Source: Tetrapyrgos nigripes
Taxonomy: Eukaryota; Basidiomycota; Agaricomycetes; Agaricales; Campanellaceae
Direction: 5' to 3'
NCBI GenBank assembly: GCA_013368315.1
Contig: JAACJM010000108.1
Coordinates: forward strand, 211,035 to 275,034
Length of the DNA: 64,000 nt
In this document: positions 23,688 to 35,484 of the stretch, one piece after another
Numbering within the stretch: the stretch's first letter is position 1
Layout of the letters: every line of letters begins with the position of its first letter
Notes under the pieces: model-generated
Told to the model about the DNA's origin: nothing
The model's database searches: none
Seen by the model: only the letters and a program-made list of their open reading frames with translations
Translations under genes and position numbers: made by a program

Positions 23688-24953
23688 TCAGATCCATGCC
23701 CATGATGTATCAAAATGCTTTGTGTGTCTGTGCTTCTTAGTCGTCTCAGTTAATGAAATAGAGCTGGTATTGTTCACAAAAATAGTGAAAGGATACATCT
23801 TCTCCATCCCAACACCTTTTAGGTATTTTGCCATCCACTCTGCCTGTTTCCCCACATTTACCATTGATAAGTATTCTGCCTCTGTTGTAGACAATGCGGC
23901 CACCTTCTGCTTTGAGGATGCCCATGAGACTGCTCCCCTGCAACCATGAAGATGTAACCCATTGTTGACTTGCGAGTTGCAAGACCGTTCTCCTCTTTCA
24001 CATCTGCATGTGAAGTGTCCACATATCCAATTGGCTTGAGCTTGTCTTCAGACTCCTCCTGATGACAACAGTATGTGAGCTGATAGTTGGCTGTGGTCTT
24101 GAGATATGCAAGTAGATGCATTCCCACTGCCCAATGGATTGGTCTGGGATCACTCACGTAATGTTGGAGTAAGGAAACTGAGAAGGAGATGTCAGGATGT
24201 GTGCCTTGGTTGGTGTAGTTCAGGGCACCAATGAGGCTGTAATAATTCTTGTTGATCATGAAGAGCTTGTCATTGACTGGGATAGACTCTGGTTGGCTAT
24301 CGATGAATTCAATTCCTGGAGAAAGAGGGGTGTATTTAGGTGCACAGTTCTGCATCCTGAAACACTCTAGGGTTTTCTCAATGAGGGGGCATTGGTGTAT
24401 AAAGATGGTCCCCACCTCCTTGTCCCTTCTAACTGTCATTCCAAGTATGACGTCCAGATCCCCATAGTCCCTGAACTCAAAACCTTCCACAATCTCTTTT
24501 CTTGCCCTCTTCCCATCTTCTTTTGTTGATGAGATGCCAGTAACATCATCTGTATATGTTACTGTGATGGTATATCCAGTTTCAGTTTGACAGTATTGTA
24601 CACAGAGGTCTGCTGGATTCGTGATGTATTCAAGTTTTTGATAGTACTCATCGAGCAGTCGATACCAGTTGTTACCAGTGTCCATGGTCCCATAGATGTT
24701 AATGTTCATCAATAGTACTGTCTCCTCTCCATCCATAGGCTATACTGATTCTCAAATCTTCTGGCAGTTTGAGGTAATTTACACCTTGTGGTTTTGCATT
24801 GAGATACACTCCTGTAAAGTTGCCTGACCATAGATTGAGTCCTTCATATGTGGCAATGGCAATAGCGAATCTTTCGAACTCATATTGTGCAACAATGGAC
24901 CATGTATCATCATAGTGGATCCCCTTTACCTGGTCATACCCCTTGACCACCAA
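23688..24953 (-). pseudogene. Copia reverse transcriptase and RNase H, broken
   Basis: Frames 24953-24699, 24736-23858 and 23982-23688 carry consecutive parts of a copia pol. They show the thumb/finger entry (QVKGIHYDDTWS), the catalytic YTDD at ~24557, FRDYGDLDVILGM, an RNase H start (GYVDTSHADV), and the C-terminal ALSTTEAEYLS and HRHTKHFD motifs. Stops and frame changes separate the segments. Substitutions such as Asp to Asn in SGNFTGVYLN fit transition decay. It cannot make a full enzyme. Confidence 0.85.
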
Positions 24954-25481
24954 TCTGGCACACCTCTCTGTGATCCTGCCTTCTCCATTGTATCGTAGTG
25001 AATATACCCATCACATTGTAATTGGTTTCATGTCTTTTGGTCGGGGAATAGCAGTGAAGGCCTTTCAGGAGTCCAATTTCATCAACTCCTTCTCCATCAG
25101 TGGCATCCACAAGTCTGGTCAGGTCATAGCTTTGGTATACAAGATTGGGATCCAAGTATTGTTGGGTTTGAGCACTGGGATTTGGGTGTTGTTTGTGGCA
25201 GCATGTATATTGTCATCAAACTCAGGTAGGAGCTCATGTTCCTCATCATTTGCCCATTCCTGACCCTGATCCTTTGACTCTTTCTCTCTATCCTCATACT
25301 CCTTGGACTGTATAAACTATTGGGTGAGGTTTTGAGCACAGGATGAAGTACGAGTTGGTTGGGTACCCCAGATCTCTTCTTGGGTTCAGCAGGTCCATTT
25401 TGGTTTTGGAGTGTCTGGAACCTGCAGTGGCATTATTTCTCAGTTTGGGGATTGTGGGGTTGATGCAGCTTGATCAAGGTT

Positions 25482-25845
25482 TCAGCTGTGATCGGCTGCA
25501 GTTTGATTGGGGGTCGATTTCAGGTTCTTGATGGTTTTTGGGGTTAGAAATTGCAAGTCTTCATCCTCTCCCTTAACCTTGGAAACACAATGCCCCTCAG
25601 ACCATTGCCATACCACATTGCTTGTATGGTATATTGCGTTCGACTCCCATTCCTTCACCACGTACACTTTCTGTCCTGCATATCCCACCATTTGGGCTTT
25701 AAATCCCCTTGCATCCAACTTCTTCCTACCACTCTTCTCTGGAATATTGATGAAGCTGATGGACCCAAATGGAATGAGATGGGATACATTTTGGGTGCTG
25801 GCCAGTCCAGAGCTCCTCTGGTACATGTCCTTTTGAGTTGGGAAA
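25482..25845 (-). pseudogene. Copia pol, linker between integrase and reverse transcriptase
   Basis: The frame reads KKLDARGFKAQMVGYAG, the post-integrase segment seen in fungal copia polyproteins. It is separated from the integrase by the solo LTR at 25846-26228 but lines up with it once that insertion is disregarded. Confidence 0.8.
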
Positions 25846-26228
25846 TGTAAGGGGACAGTTTCCTTTTCCTTTCTCTTCTCCTTTAGGACTTGTTTGTTCT
25901 TGTTTTATCTGAACTCCATTGACTTGTTTACCCTTGTTTCATTGTTTCATCATCCATCATTATTGTTCATCATTCTGATCTCCCATCATTCCACTTTTCT
26001 ATTACTTCGTTGCTGCTGTATAGTTTTGCAGATCTTTTCCCAGGCCTTCATACAAGTATATATGCCCCTTCCCTGCAGGCGAGTATCCTTGAGTTTTTCT
26101 CTTTGGATCTTCTCCTGCAGGTGTGTAGTATGTTAGTCTTGTATTGTCTAGCACTGATTTATATATACTTTGGATCTCCTCCTGCAGTTGTTGAGTGAGT
26201 GCCTCACGTGCCAGGAGTCGCCCTTACA
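25846..26228 (+). mobile_element. Solo LTR of the Ty3-I family, inserted in copia pol
   Basis: 383 bp beginning TGTAAGGGGACAG and ending GCCCTTACA, flanked on both sides by GGAAA (25841-25845 and 26229-26233), a 5 bp target duplication. The first ~65 bp match the LTR remnant at 28769-28833 and the last ~108 bp match 34191-34298, both as reverse complements, which identifies the family. The internal region has been lost, presumably by LTR-LTR recombination. Confidence 0.93.
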
Positions 26229-27033
26229 GGAAACAAGTTCTGGACATATGTGAATGACATGGTTGCATGACCCCACCATGCAGGAGGTAGACCCAAATCA
26301 AACAGTGCTGCTCTAGTGCCTTTGAGGAGGACTCCAATCCCATGCTCAGTGACTCCATTAGATGGTGATGTGTATGGCGCCGTGAACTCATGCTCAATGC
26401 CATGTTTCTTGGTCCACTCCCTCATAAGAGCTGATCTCCACTCTGGTGTGTTATCTGTCCTTATACACTTCAACTTCTTCCCTGTCTGGACTTCAGCTTT
26501 GCTTTTAATGCATCAAGAATTGCCACTATTGTCTCTGCCATTCAATTCTTCATCAACTCCACCAATTTCTTTGCTGTCCCAGCATCTATTCCCATGAGCG
26601 TATACAAGTTATCACCTAAGGATGTGACCTGGGCAGGTCCCCATATGTCCAGATACCATCAATAATTGGCATAAGTGACAATTTCAGTGCTGGTGGCATG
26701 GTGCTGTTTGTTGGTAGGTGCTTTTTTACAGTCCTCACACCATCCCATGATCTGTCTAAGTCCCTTTCCCAGGTCTGGCATTCCATCCAACATCTCTGAG
26801 GCCATCTTGAGTCTCTGGCATAATGTGACCAGCAGCACAATGGCAATATCTTGTACCACCATTGCCCCCACATTCTCCCCTGCCACCTCAATGTCTATCA
26901 TGTATATGCCCTTGTTCAACTTGGCTTTGCATGCCTCAACTCCTTCTTTTGATACCCATACCATTCTTCCTCCCTTTATGGTCACCAAGAAACCTAGTTT
27001 GTTGAGAACTTCAGTCAAGAGTAGGTTAGACAA
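26229..27033 (-). pseudogene. Copia integrase, broken
   Basis: The segment contains the pre-integrase region and the catalytic core: RTDNTPEWRS in place of the usual RSDNG-type motif, then PYTSPSNGVTEHGIG with the catalytic Glu region, in two frames (27033-26659 and 26473-26204). The break between frames and the adjacent solo LTR make it non-functional. Confidence 0.8.
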
Positions 27034-27706
27034 GACATTGGGTGTGTGGTAGGTGTTTCTCAGAATGAGGTATCAAGGCTTGCTGTTGATAACTGTCTTC
27101 AGACATACATCTCCCTTCCCCATGATGTCAAAGCTCGTTCCCTTCTTTGATCCATTTCCCTTTTCATTGTGGTGTTTGTACATATTGAAAACAGATCAAT
27201 CTTGGAAGAGATGGTGTGTAGCTCCTGAGTCAGCAATGAGTATGACCCTCTCCTTACTCCTGATGTCAATGTTGGATACATTTGTAGTGAGAGCGAGGAC
27301 TGGAATGGTATCACCGATGGTGGTGGTATTGGCAGATGGGGGTAATGGTATGTCTTTCTTTCCCTTCCACCATGATGGCTATTGACCCTGTTTTCCACTG
27401 CCTTCCCTGAAGCAGTTCTCGATGGTATGTCTGACCCTTTTGCACTTTGGGTTTGTACAGGTGACATTGGGATTTGCTGGGCCTTTTCTTGGTGCCTGAG
27501 CCTGGATGGCACCCATCTTCTCTGTTAATTCCTTCACCTGTGCTTGCAACACTGCCACCTTGTCACCATCATCACCTCCCATCAGCCTGACATGCTCTTG
27601 AAGTCATTCCACAGCAGTCCTGAACTCCAGACCCTTCTCAGATAACATCACACCAACAGTAGGAATCCATTCTGAGGTACGTTGAGACACTGAGTGTGGG
27701 GTTGAA
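27034..27706 (-). pseudogene. Copia gag C-terminus (zinc knuckle) and protease
   Basis: A CTNPKCKRVRHTIENC zinc knuckle, of the Cys-Cys-His-Cys kind found in fungal copia gag, lies at about 27440-27490. It is preceded by a short coiled-coil stretch. Downstream on the minus strand ADSGATHHLF (about 27210-27240) is the aspartic protease active site, followed within three codons by a TGA stop. The gag N-terminus could not be followed beyond ~27706. Confidence 0.75.
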
Positions 27707-28768
27707 GGCAAATGACTCAACCAACAACTACCTTCCACTCAAGACGAGGTGTATAGTTCAGGGATAGGGAGACGCTAAAACTCTCACAGTAGATCTAGAT
27801 GAACCAAATCTTCAAAGAAGAAGCGAAAGAAGTATAATCAAAGTCAAGACGAGATGGAGTAGCACTTCGACTGGGTGAAGACTAGTTCAGATGGGGGATA
27901 AAGACTAAAAGGATGTAAAAGGAAGGTGATGTGGAGGATCGGGAGGTGGTAGGAAGTAGGTAAAATGTGGGTAGGAAGATTATAGACGATGGAGAGAGGA
28001 TATATGGGTGCCCTGTGGTGATATGCCAACAAATACACAAAACAAAACTGGGGATGGGCAGAAGTGGATGGTAATACACTGCTTGAATAGGTGCAGCTAC
28101 CTCCGAAGACAAACTAAGCACAGGACAAAGGTGAAAACAAAACTGGCTCAGAATCGAAGAAGACTTAGTACACCTCTGCAAGGTACCACACAATATGACA
28201 AGTGACTATATGAACACACCTCTGCAAGGTACTGCTCAATACGACAAGTGGATCATTTGGTATGAAAAGACTGAGCACTGAGAAGACGAAGTTAAGTGGC
28301 TCAAGGGGTATGATGCCTCCCACTGAAGATGAACTGTAGACGACTACTTACTTTCCACAGGAACAATACTCGTATTGCTGTTGCACTGTATCTGTACAAA
28401 GGGAGTTACAAGCAGTTGTTGTATGATAAGGTAATTGAAGTGCACTTTTATAGTCAGCCACATGATTAGCTAAGTACTATATAGTAGTTTACTATGGTCC
28501 ATCAAGCCTCTGAGTCTGTATGCAGTTCATAGGTAATCATTGAGTGTTAGTAGGAGTCAGAGATTGTAAATACATATTGAATGCATCATCAATTGCAGTC
28601 CAGAGTAGTAAAACAAAGTCAGAAATCTGGTAAATGAACTGTTTTGTAAGTGACTGTATCCAAACAAAGGATAGTAAAGTCCAAGTGTGCTTTGACCAGC
28701 ATGTCACCAACTGCGTTTATGGTAAAACTCTTGAGATTAAACTAAATGAAAGCTTTCGTCTTAAAGGA
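27707..28768. other. Unassigned sequence between the copia and Ty3-I elements
   Basis: About 1.1 kb with no recognisable coding or LTR. A ~45 bp unit beginning ACACCTCTGCAAGGTAC is present twice in tandem at about 28170-28255. This is probably degraded transposon flank, but I cannot tie it to either neighbour. Confidence 0.5.
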
Positions 28769-28833
28769 AGATAAAACAAGAACAAACAAGTCCTAAAGGA
28801 GAAGGGAAGGAAAAAGGAAACTGTCCCCTTACA
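28769..28833 (-). repeat. Truncated 3' LTR of Ty3-I
   Basis: The reverse complement of this stretch matches the first 65 bp of the solo LTR at 25846; similarity ends abruptly at 28769. Confidence 0.85.
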
Positions 28834-29021
28834 TCACCCCCCTACTAGATCTGCAGTGACCTTGATGCAGCACACCAGTTCTTGGAATGATCAGCTTGCG
28901 ACACTTGCACCATTTTAACAGCATCAGGATGCCTTGCATAGAAGTCTGCCACTGCCTTTGGAGCATGTACCAAGTCCTCTGCATGCTCCCATGAGTCCTC
29001 TTGTGGCCCATAGCCTTTCCA

Positions 29022-30506
29022 TCAGACAAGGTATTGCAACTTTTTCCAATGTCCATAACGACGACTATCCAAAATCTCTTCAACTTCAAACTCTTCTTCA
29101 CCATCAATGATTTCAGGGTCAGGAGGTGGGTCAGGTCTACGACCAGGGATAGGATCGTCAGTGTAGCGGTCAACTTTGATGACAGGGAAGACTGGATGGA
29201 GGCGTTTCATGGACGGGGGAAGTTTCAGCTTGTAGGCACCCTTGCCGACTTCTTGAAGAACAGTGTAAGGCCCAAGCCAACGATGACTGAGTTTCTTTGA
29301 TGGACGGGTTGTGTTGATGTCAGAGCCATCCAACCAGACCTTGTCACCAGGGGTACGGCGATGGTTATAGTATTGGGCATACTCTGACTTGGCCTTTGTG
29401 AGTGCTGCCTGTGCCTCTGTCCAACCTGACTTGAGCTGATCAACAAAGTTGTTAACGTTCTCCATTTCTGACTGCTGTATGTGAAGCTCAAAACCCATAC
29501 AAGGGTTTCGACCAGTGTCAATCATGAAGGGAGTTTGCTGAGTCAACACATGGACCTTATTGTTGTAGGAGAACTCAGCAGTGGGCAGTAGCTCATCCCA
29601 ATCGTCCTGGTGTTGACCCATCCACTGATGCAGGTAACCTTCCAGCTCTTGATTGACATGTTCAGTCTGCCTGTCTGTCTGTGGGTGGTAGGCTGTAGAA
29701 GGTTCCTGTTTGACACCAGCCATCCTACAGAGTTCCTTCATGAAGTCTGTGACAAACTGTGGGCCACAGTTGGAGCGTGCTGATCTGGGCATTCCATGGT
29801 GCTTCCATACTTCCCTGAAGTAGATACGTGCAGCTCCTTCAGCAGTAACTGTTGTATGAGTCCGAAGGAAGTGACCTCTCTTGCCCAACATGTCTACAAC
29901 CACCATGACTGTGTTGTACCCATGAGCTTCTGGTAGTTCGACAATGAAGTCAACTGACACTGACTGCCATGGCTCAGTGGGAGTCTCAGAAGGGATGAGC
30001 TCTCCAATGGGGAGGTGACGACAAGTCTTGGTTTGCATACACAGATCACAAGTCTTGGTATACAGCCCAATGTACTGAGACATCTGGGGCCACCAGTAGT
30101 TCCTTGAGACAAGTTCAAGGGTTTTGAACTGTCCAAGGTGACCAGCGACCTTGGTGTCATGGTGTTGGGAGACTATGCGACGGCGGAGGTCATGGGAAGG
30201 GGGAACATAGATCTTGCCCCGGAAATACAGCAGCCCTTCACGTTCATCCCATTCTGCACTGTGAATAGAGCGAGTGTGGGACTTGCGCAAGGCTTGCACA
30301 GAACGCATGACTTGTTCCTCTAGCTCGTTTTCACGAACAGCAAAGCAGACGTCTCTCATGATCTCAACTTCTTCACCAGTCAAATCAATTGCAGTAGTGA
30401 CAGCAGCAATTGAGAACATCTCTGGCTTGAGTAGCACAATGTCTGAATTGTCATCGGCGCCAGTACCATGATCAGGTCGGTGGGACAATGCATCAGGCTT
30501 GCCCAT
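29022..30506 (-). pseudogene. Ty3-I integrase and C-terminal domain
   Basis: A 494-codon frame holds the HHCC zinc domain (HHDTKVAGHLGQFK ... CDLCMQTK), the first catalytic Asp (SVDFIVELPE), and the Glu region (TAYHPQTDRQTEHVNQE). The second catalytic motif reads SNCGPQF where active enzymes have SDRGPQF, so the catalytic Asp is lost. The C-terminal part ends with a chromodomain-like EFEVEEILDSRRYG start. It is long and open but catalytically dead. Confidence 0.85.
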
Positions 30507-30575
30507 AGTGCGGCCAGGGCAATGGTGTAACTGGAAGTCAAAACAAGAGAGGTACAGGGACCAACAAGCTTGACG

Positions 30576-32216
30576 TCAATTGAGCTTTTTTGCAGTTCGG
30601 AAGTACTCCAACTTTTTATGGTCTGTCCAGATTTCCACAGGAAAACGTCCTCCTTCAAGGAAGTGTCTCCATTCCTCGAGGGCTTGGATGATGGCTAGCA
30701 TTTCTTTATTGTGGATCTCATAGTTGCATTCAACAGCATTAAGACTCTTGGAGTAGAAGGCAATGGGGTGCCACTTGTCATCATCTGGAGACTGCTGGGA
30801 TAAAACTGCTCCTGTAGTGTAGTCAGAGCTATCTGACTCCAAGCGATATGGTCAAGAGTCGTCGGGCATGGTGAGGATGGGGGAGGAGGTGATTAGGGAC
30901 TTCATGATGTTGAAGGCATCCTGAGCATCCTTAGACCAATCAAACTTGATGTCTTTTCGGGTCAGTTCGAACAGTGGTTGTGCATGATGAGAGAAGTCCT
31001 GGATAAACCGACAGTAGAATTTGGTGAATCCAAGGAAGGAAAAGACCTCTCTCTTGCTTTCGGGTACAGGCCACTCTGCAACACCAGACACCTTGACAGG
31101 GTCCATTTCGACACGATTATGGGAGATAATGATGCCAAGGTACTCAATGTGAGTCTTCTCAAACTCACATTTGTCCGCTCTAAGGTACAGCTTGTGTTGC
31201 CGCAACTGGTCTAGGACTAGGCAAGTCACACAACGATGCTCCTCAACAGTCTTGGTGTAAATCAAGATGTTGTTGAGATAGACAGATACAACACCCTCCA
31301 TGATGAGATCATGGAGAATGTCATTCATCATCGTCTGGAAGGTCGCAGGGCTGTTGGTGAGGCCAAAGAACATGACAAGGGGTTCAAAGAGACCATGGTT
31401 GGTGTGAAAAGCTGCCTTCCACTCGTTGCCTTCACGAATCCAGATGTTGTTGAAACCCCAGCGTACATCCACTTTAGTGAAGTATCGTGCACCTTTGAGG
31501 TTATTAACAAGTTTGTTAATCAGGGGCAATGGATAACGGTTCTTAATCATCATCTCATTTAGCACACAATAGTCTTAGACGAGTCGGAGGTTTCCATCCT
31601 TCTTCTTTATGAAGAAGACTGGGGACACCATAGGGGATTTAGAGGGACGAATGTGACTGGTAGACAGATTCTCTGTGAGGAACTCATCAAGGGCCTTTTG
31701 TTCATTAGGAGCGAGTGGGTAGACCTTGCAATTGGCAGGTTTAGAGTCAGGGACTAACTCTACTGCATGGTCCCATGGTTTGTGGTCTGGCAGCACATTG
31801 AAAGAATCCTTGGAGAAGACATCTACATACTCATAGAAGTGATCAGGGAGGCTGTCATGAGGGTTCCTTGAAGCCTTGGCATGTGCTTCTGCTAGACGTT
31901 GAGAAGTGGTGCTTGTTGCTCTGATGAACTCTGACTCTGGAGGAACTGAGGTAACAAATATGCGATCACCTTCCTCAATAGAAATGTCGTCAGGGAAGTC
32001 ATCGCAGCCAAAGGTCCTGAGGTTGTTCATCTCATCTTCACCAGGGTCCAATTCAATAACGTGGGGAGATGGACCTTCCCGACAACGTTCCAGAGCTTGG
32101 TGTTGACGACGGGCAGTAGATAGAGATATTTGACGTTCCTGTTGTACTTCTTCATGACATGTAGAGCACTGCCTTGGGCATCGGCTGAGCTTAATGTTGC
32201 CATTGTCCCAATCCAC
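30576..32216 (-). pseudogene. Ty3-I reverse transcriptase and RNase H, with stops and lost active site
   Basis: Three frames (32216-31575, 31565-30852, 30842-30576) are one reading frame interrupted by stops at 31577-31575 and 30854-30852. RT landmarks are present: SPVFFIKKKDGNLRLV, FTKVDVRWGFNNIWI and MFFGLTNSPATFQ. The polymerase active site at 31280-31269 reads YLNN rather than YxDD. The RNase H portion has ESDSSDYTTGAVLSQQ. The element therefore cannot reverse-transcribe itself. Confidence 0.9.
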
Positions 32217-32231
32217 CTCAGGGTTATGGGC

Positions 32232-32951
32232 TCATAACCATCCAAAGCCAAGAATGACATCCTGGCTGCCAAGCTGAGTGACTGCGAGCTGGATGCGTTC
32301 AGAGTGATCCTTGAAACACAGGATAGTGTCCAAGATGTCGGTTATGGCTCCAGCCTCGTTAGGAGTGCCGTTGACATTGAAGACGGGGATAGGCTTCTGG
32401 AGTTTCCGGGTAGGAATAGAGTTCTTGGTGACAACCTCAGTGTTGGCATAACCCATACTAGTGGCTCCACTGTCGATGAGCGCACTGCCAGAGATCAGAG
32501 AGGCATTAGATGTGGACTCTAGCTCTATTGGGACCGTCAGGCAGCGGCTTCTGTTGGAGGAGATTACTAATTTGCAGGGCAGACGGCGTTCCCAATGTTT
32601 TAGATGGCACCAAGGAACTGGACGATGAATGGAAGGAATGGAAGGGGAAATAGAGGGGGCAGGGGGAGACACGACCGAGGCAATTACTTCACACATGGAC
32701 TCAGGGGCAGAGATACAATCGTTATCATTGGTAGAGTCTGTAGATAAACATGTGAAGTAATTATTTTTTGACCATGAGGGCGTGTCCATCACTCCTGGTC
32801 CTTGGCAAAATCCTCCTGAGCGGGCTCGTTCATCGGAAAGCCATGTATGCTTCTGCAATCTCCTGCCAGTCATCCACAGACATATCCACGACGCGAACAT
32901 GTTCACGTTAGCAGTCTGGACATGCTGCAGAGAAGTGACCGGTTTTGCCAC
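32232..32951 (-). pseudogene. Ty3-I aspartic protease region
   Basis: A 239-codon frame with ALIDSGATSMGYAN, the retropepsin-type DSGA active site, and QDVILGFGWL near its end (normally ILGxPWL). It lies between gag and RT as expected and is separated from the RT frame by a stop. Confidence 0.8.
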
Positions 32952-34155
32952 ATGTGTAGCAGGTGCAGCAGGCTAGGAACCTCTGCCTTGAAGCATCAAC
33001 TTCCATAGGAATGCCTTGGGGAAGGGGAGCTTGGGCAGGGGCTGGTGCACGAGGGGCAGGAATGGGGGCAGCAGCAGGGGTAGGGAACTGGATTGGGAAA
33101 AGGGAACGACCCTGAGGTTGAGCATGAGAGGGGAAAGTAGGCTTGGGTGGACCAGGGTGCACACTTCTCTGAGCACCATGGAAGATCGCATCTTCCCGTT
33201 CATGTTTATAAAACCTCTTGGCCAGGGAATACCAAGCTGCAATGTCCCATTCCTGTGGACGAGCCTCTGCCTCTGCAACCTTCTTCTCTAAAGCAGGCCA
33301 CAGTCCACATCGGAATTTGAGGACCACTGTCTGACCAACATGTTTTGCGTCCTCAAGTCGGGCCTTGATGATAGGTGCAGTAGGGTTCGTGGAGTAGAGG
33401 ACGGGTTCAACGTTAAGGCCAGCTATGGTGATGAGAGCACGGAAGTTGTCAATGTATTCGTCAACAGAAGCTGTGCCCTGGAAGTAGGAGACACCCTCTA
33501 GGGTGAGACTAGCCTGAGTGCGTTCGTCTTCTGGCATGAACTCCCTAATGAACTCTTTTTCAAACTCTTCCCAGGTATCAAAACGGGAGGAGCCATAGAG
33601 GTGGTTATGGTCGATGAGGCTTTGGTGGTAGGTGGCAGCATGACATGTCTGGAAGTAAGACAATGCCCACATGATCTTGGCGACGTCATCTTGGAAACGA
33701 ACTGTGCTGGCATAAATGATTGCACTAGTCCACCAGACTCAGCCATTAGAACGTTGACCGTCAAAGATGCCAGGTGGGGATGCCTTAGCATGTGAAGCTC
33801 CAGAAGAGTGATGAGAGGGAGGGGTAGAAGACAAAGCAGAAGATGGGGGTCAAGTGGGGTGTTGTGATGGGGATTGAGTAGGTGGAGGGGGATTTTGGCC
33901 TTGGAGGGCGGCGAGGATCTCAGTGAGTTGCTTGCTCTGACTCTGGGAAGCCTGCTCAAGATGGGCCAGACAAGCGTTGAAAGCTTCAGACATCATGGGG
34001 GACCCAGGTAATGAGGCAGAAGAAACAGAGGGTGGAGAGAACTGAGGAGTGGAGGAGGAGTCTTGGGGAACTGTAGGAGGAGGAGCAAGAGCAGTGTGAG
34101 CACTATCAGAGTCGCTCTCACTGGTATCTGGAGCTTGGAAAGAAATGGTTGCCAA
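32908..34155 (-). pseudogene. Ty3-I gag, in two frames
   Basis: 34155-33850 is a Ser/Pro-rich N-terminus with a short coiled coil (LAHLEQASQSQSKQL). 33672-32908 is a retrotransposon-gag domain (TWEEFEKEFIREFMPED) ending in a CCHC zinc knuckle, CYTCGKTGHFSAACPDC. The region between the two frames contains stops and shifts. Confidence 0.85.
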
Positions 34156-34190
34156 AGATGACTAGTCCACTTGATGAGGAGTTTTTCTAC

Positions 34191-34298
34191 TGTAAGGGCG
34201 ACTCCTGGCACATGAGGTACTCACTCAACAACTGCAGGAGGAGATCCAAAGATATATAAATCAGAACTAGAAAATACAAGGCTGACATACTACACACC
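34191..34298 (-). repeat. Truncated 5' LTR of Ty3-I
   Basis: The reverse complement of the last 108 bp of the solo LTR (25846-26228). It is cut off exactly where the Ty3-II LTR begins. Confidence 0.9.
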
Positions 34299-34826
34299 TG
34301 TCAAGGTTGTCGGTACACTCGATAACCACCCAAGTCACACAGTACGAGAAGTCCGATTCACAAGAGGATAGATTGATCAAAAAGATAGAGGGATAAAGAG
34401 ATAGAGAGAAAGTAAGCTGACTAGGCTCTACACTGCGTAGTAAAAGTACGGAGCGGAGACGAAGTGAACGAACTAAGGAATAGGTTACAAGGTCACAGGT
34501 ATATAAGTAAAATATGAACAGATGGGAAAGAGTAAGTAATAATAGACGGTATCATGTGGAAATGTCGAGGGCGAGAGAATAATGAGTCAAATATGGATAG
34601 ATGAAGGTACTAGATCATACGGAGTGATTGACAGTGAGAATGTCCATGGAGATAGGGATAGGAGATAGGGATCGGAGGAGATAAGAGTGTGAGTCATAGA
34701 TCTATGGAGATGGTAACTATAGACGATGATGAGAAATGGTTAGTATTTATGGGGTTAAAGTGGGAAATGGGTAGTAAAAGGAAAAGAATAGAAAGGAAAT
34801 GAATAGGCGGGAGACGATTCATGACA
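34299..34826 (-). repeat. Ty3-II 3' LTR
   Basis: 528 bp, TG...CA ends, a near-duplicate of 41611-42135. Confidence 0.95.
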
Positions 34827-34837
34827 TTACCCCCTCT

Positions 34838-35350
34838 TTAGGACGAGCTTTCACCGGAGCTCGTCAAGCTAGTTTTCCAATGCTCTGCCCATTGCTTGCG
34901 GAGCCGTCTGTCTACATCCCCCTGGCTCGGCCAATATCTGTTCCAATCTATAGTGCCGTCTCCAATTCTCCCATCTAGGGTCGTTCCAGTCGAAGTTTCC
35001 CCATTCTGTTGTGTTGGTCGCCGTTCCCCATCCTCCTCCATTATCGTCTGTGTTCCAGTGTATACTGTTGTCTGCCCCCAGATGCTGGCGCCTCCCCATC
35101 CCAGATTTCCTCTGTGTTCCGCCGTAGCGACGTCCATTGCACCACACAACGGGCTTTATGTCCTCTGCCAGTCTACAACGTCCTGGTCCATCCTCCCTAC
35201 CCCATGTGCATCGTTGACACCCGATGTGAGGTCCTGTGTGTTGTTTTGGCAGTCTGCATCGACGTTCAGACCGGCTTCCATAGCTGCAACGTCCCCTGTT
35301 AGTTGGGGCGTGTCGTTCGTGATGGTGTCGATGGAGGAAGTGGTTGACAT
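34838..35350 (-). CDS. Possible accessory ORF downstream of Ty3-II pol (one in-frame stop)
   Basis: Between pol and the 3' LTR the minus strand has an ATG-started acidic frame (MSTTSSIDTITND...). It runs 64 codons to a TAA at ~35156-35158, continues open to 34838, and would total ~170 codons if the stop were read through. An overlapping frame at 35483-34869 is also open. I recognise no domain and cannot say which frame is used, if any. Confidence 0.3.
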
Positions 35351-35484
35351 GGTTAGATGAAGGTGTAGTAGAGGGGAGCAGGTGAAACTGGTAGGATGTG
35401 GTTGAGTTCTGTCCTTCTTCGTTGTGGGAAGGGTCTTTTATACGTGTTTGTCTGTACGGAGAAAATTTTGAATGAACGGTCAAT

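Larger units (their letters stand above)
23478..27706 (-). mobile_element. Degenerate Ty1/copia retrotransposon (5' LTR not found)
   Basis: Read on the minus strand the order is gag zinc knuckle, protease, integrase, reverse transcriptase, RNase H, which is the copia order. The purine tract complementary to CTCCCCCTGAG at 23479 directly precedes a TGTTGAAG LTR start. The pol frame is broken by several stops and shifts and by an inserted solo LTR. No 5' LTR can be recognised to the right, so the element is truncated or rearranged there. Confidence 0.85.
28769..34298 (-). mobile_element. Ty3/gypsy retrotransposon Ty3-I, decayed and truncated at both LTRs
   Basis: The minus-strand order is gag, protease, RT, RNase H, integrase. 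A purine tract (complement of TCACCCCCCTAC, 28834 on) is followed by an LTR start at 28833 that matches the solo LTR for only 65 bp. At the other end the last 108 bp of the 5' LTR (34191-34298) remain and abut element Ty3-II. Multiple stop codons and altered catalytic residues show the copy is dead. Confidence 0.9.
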
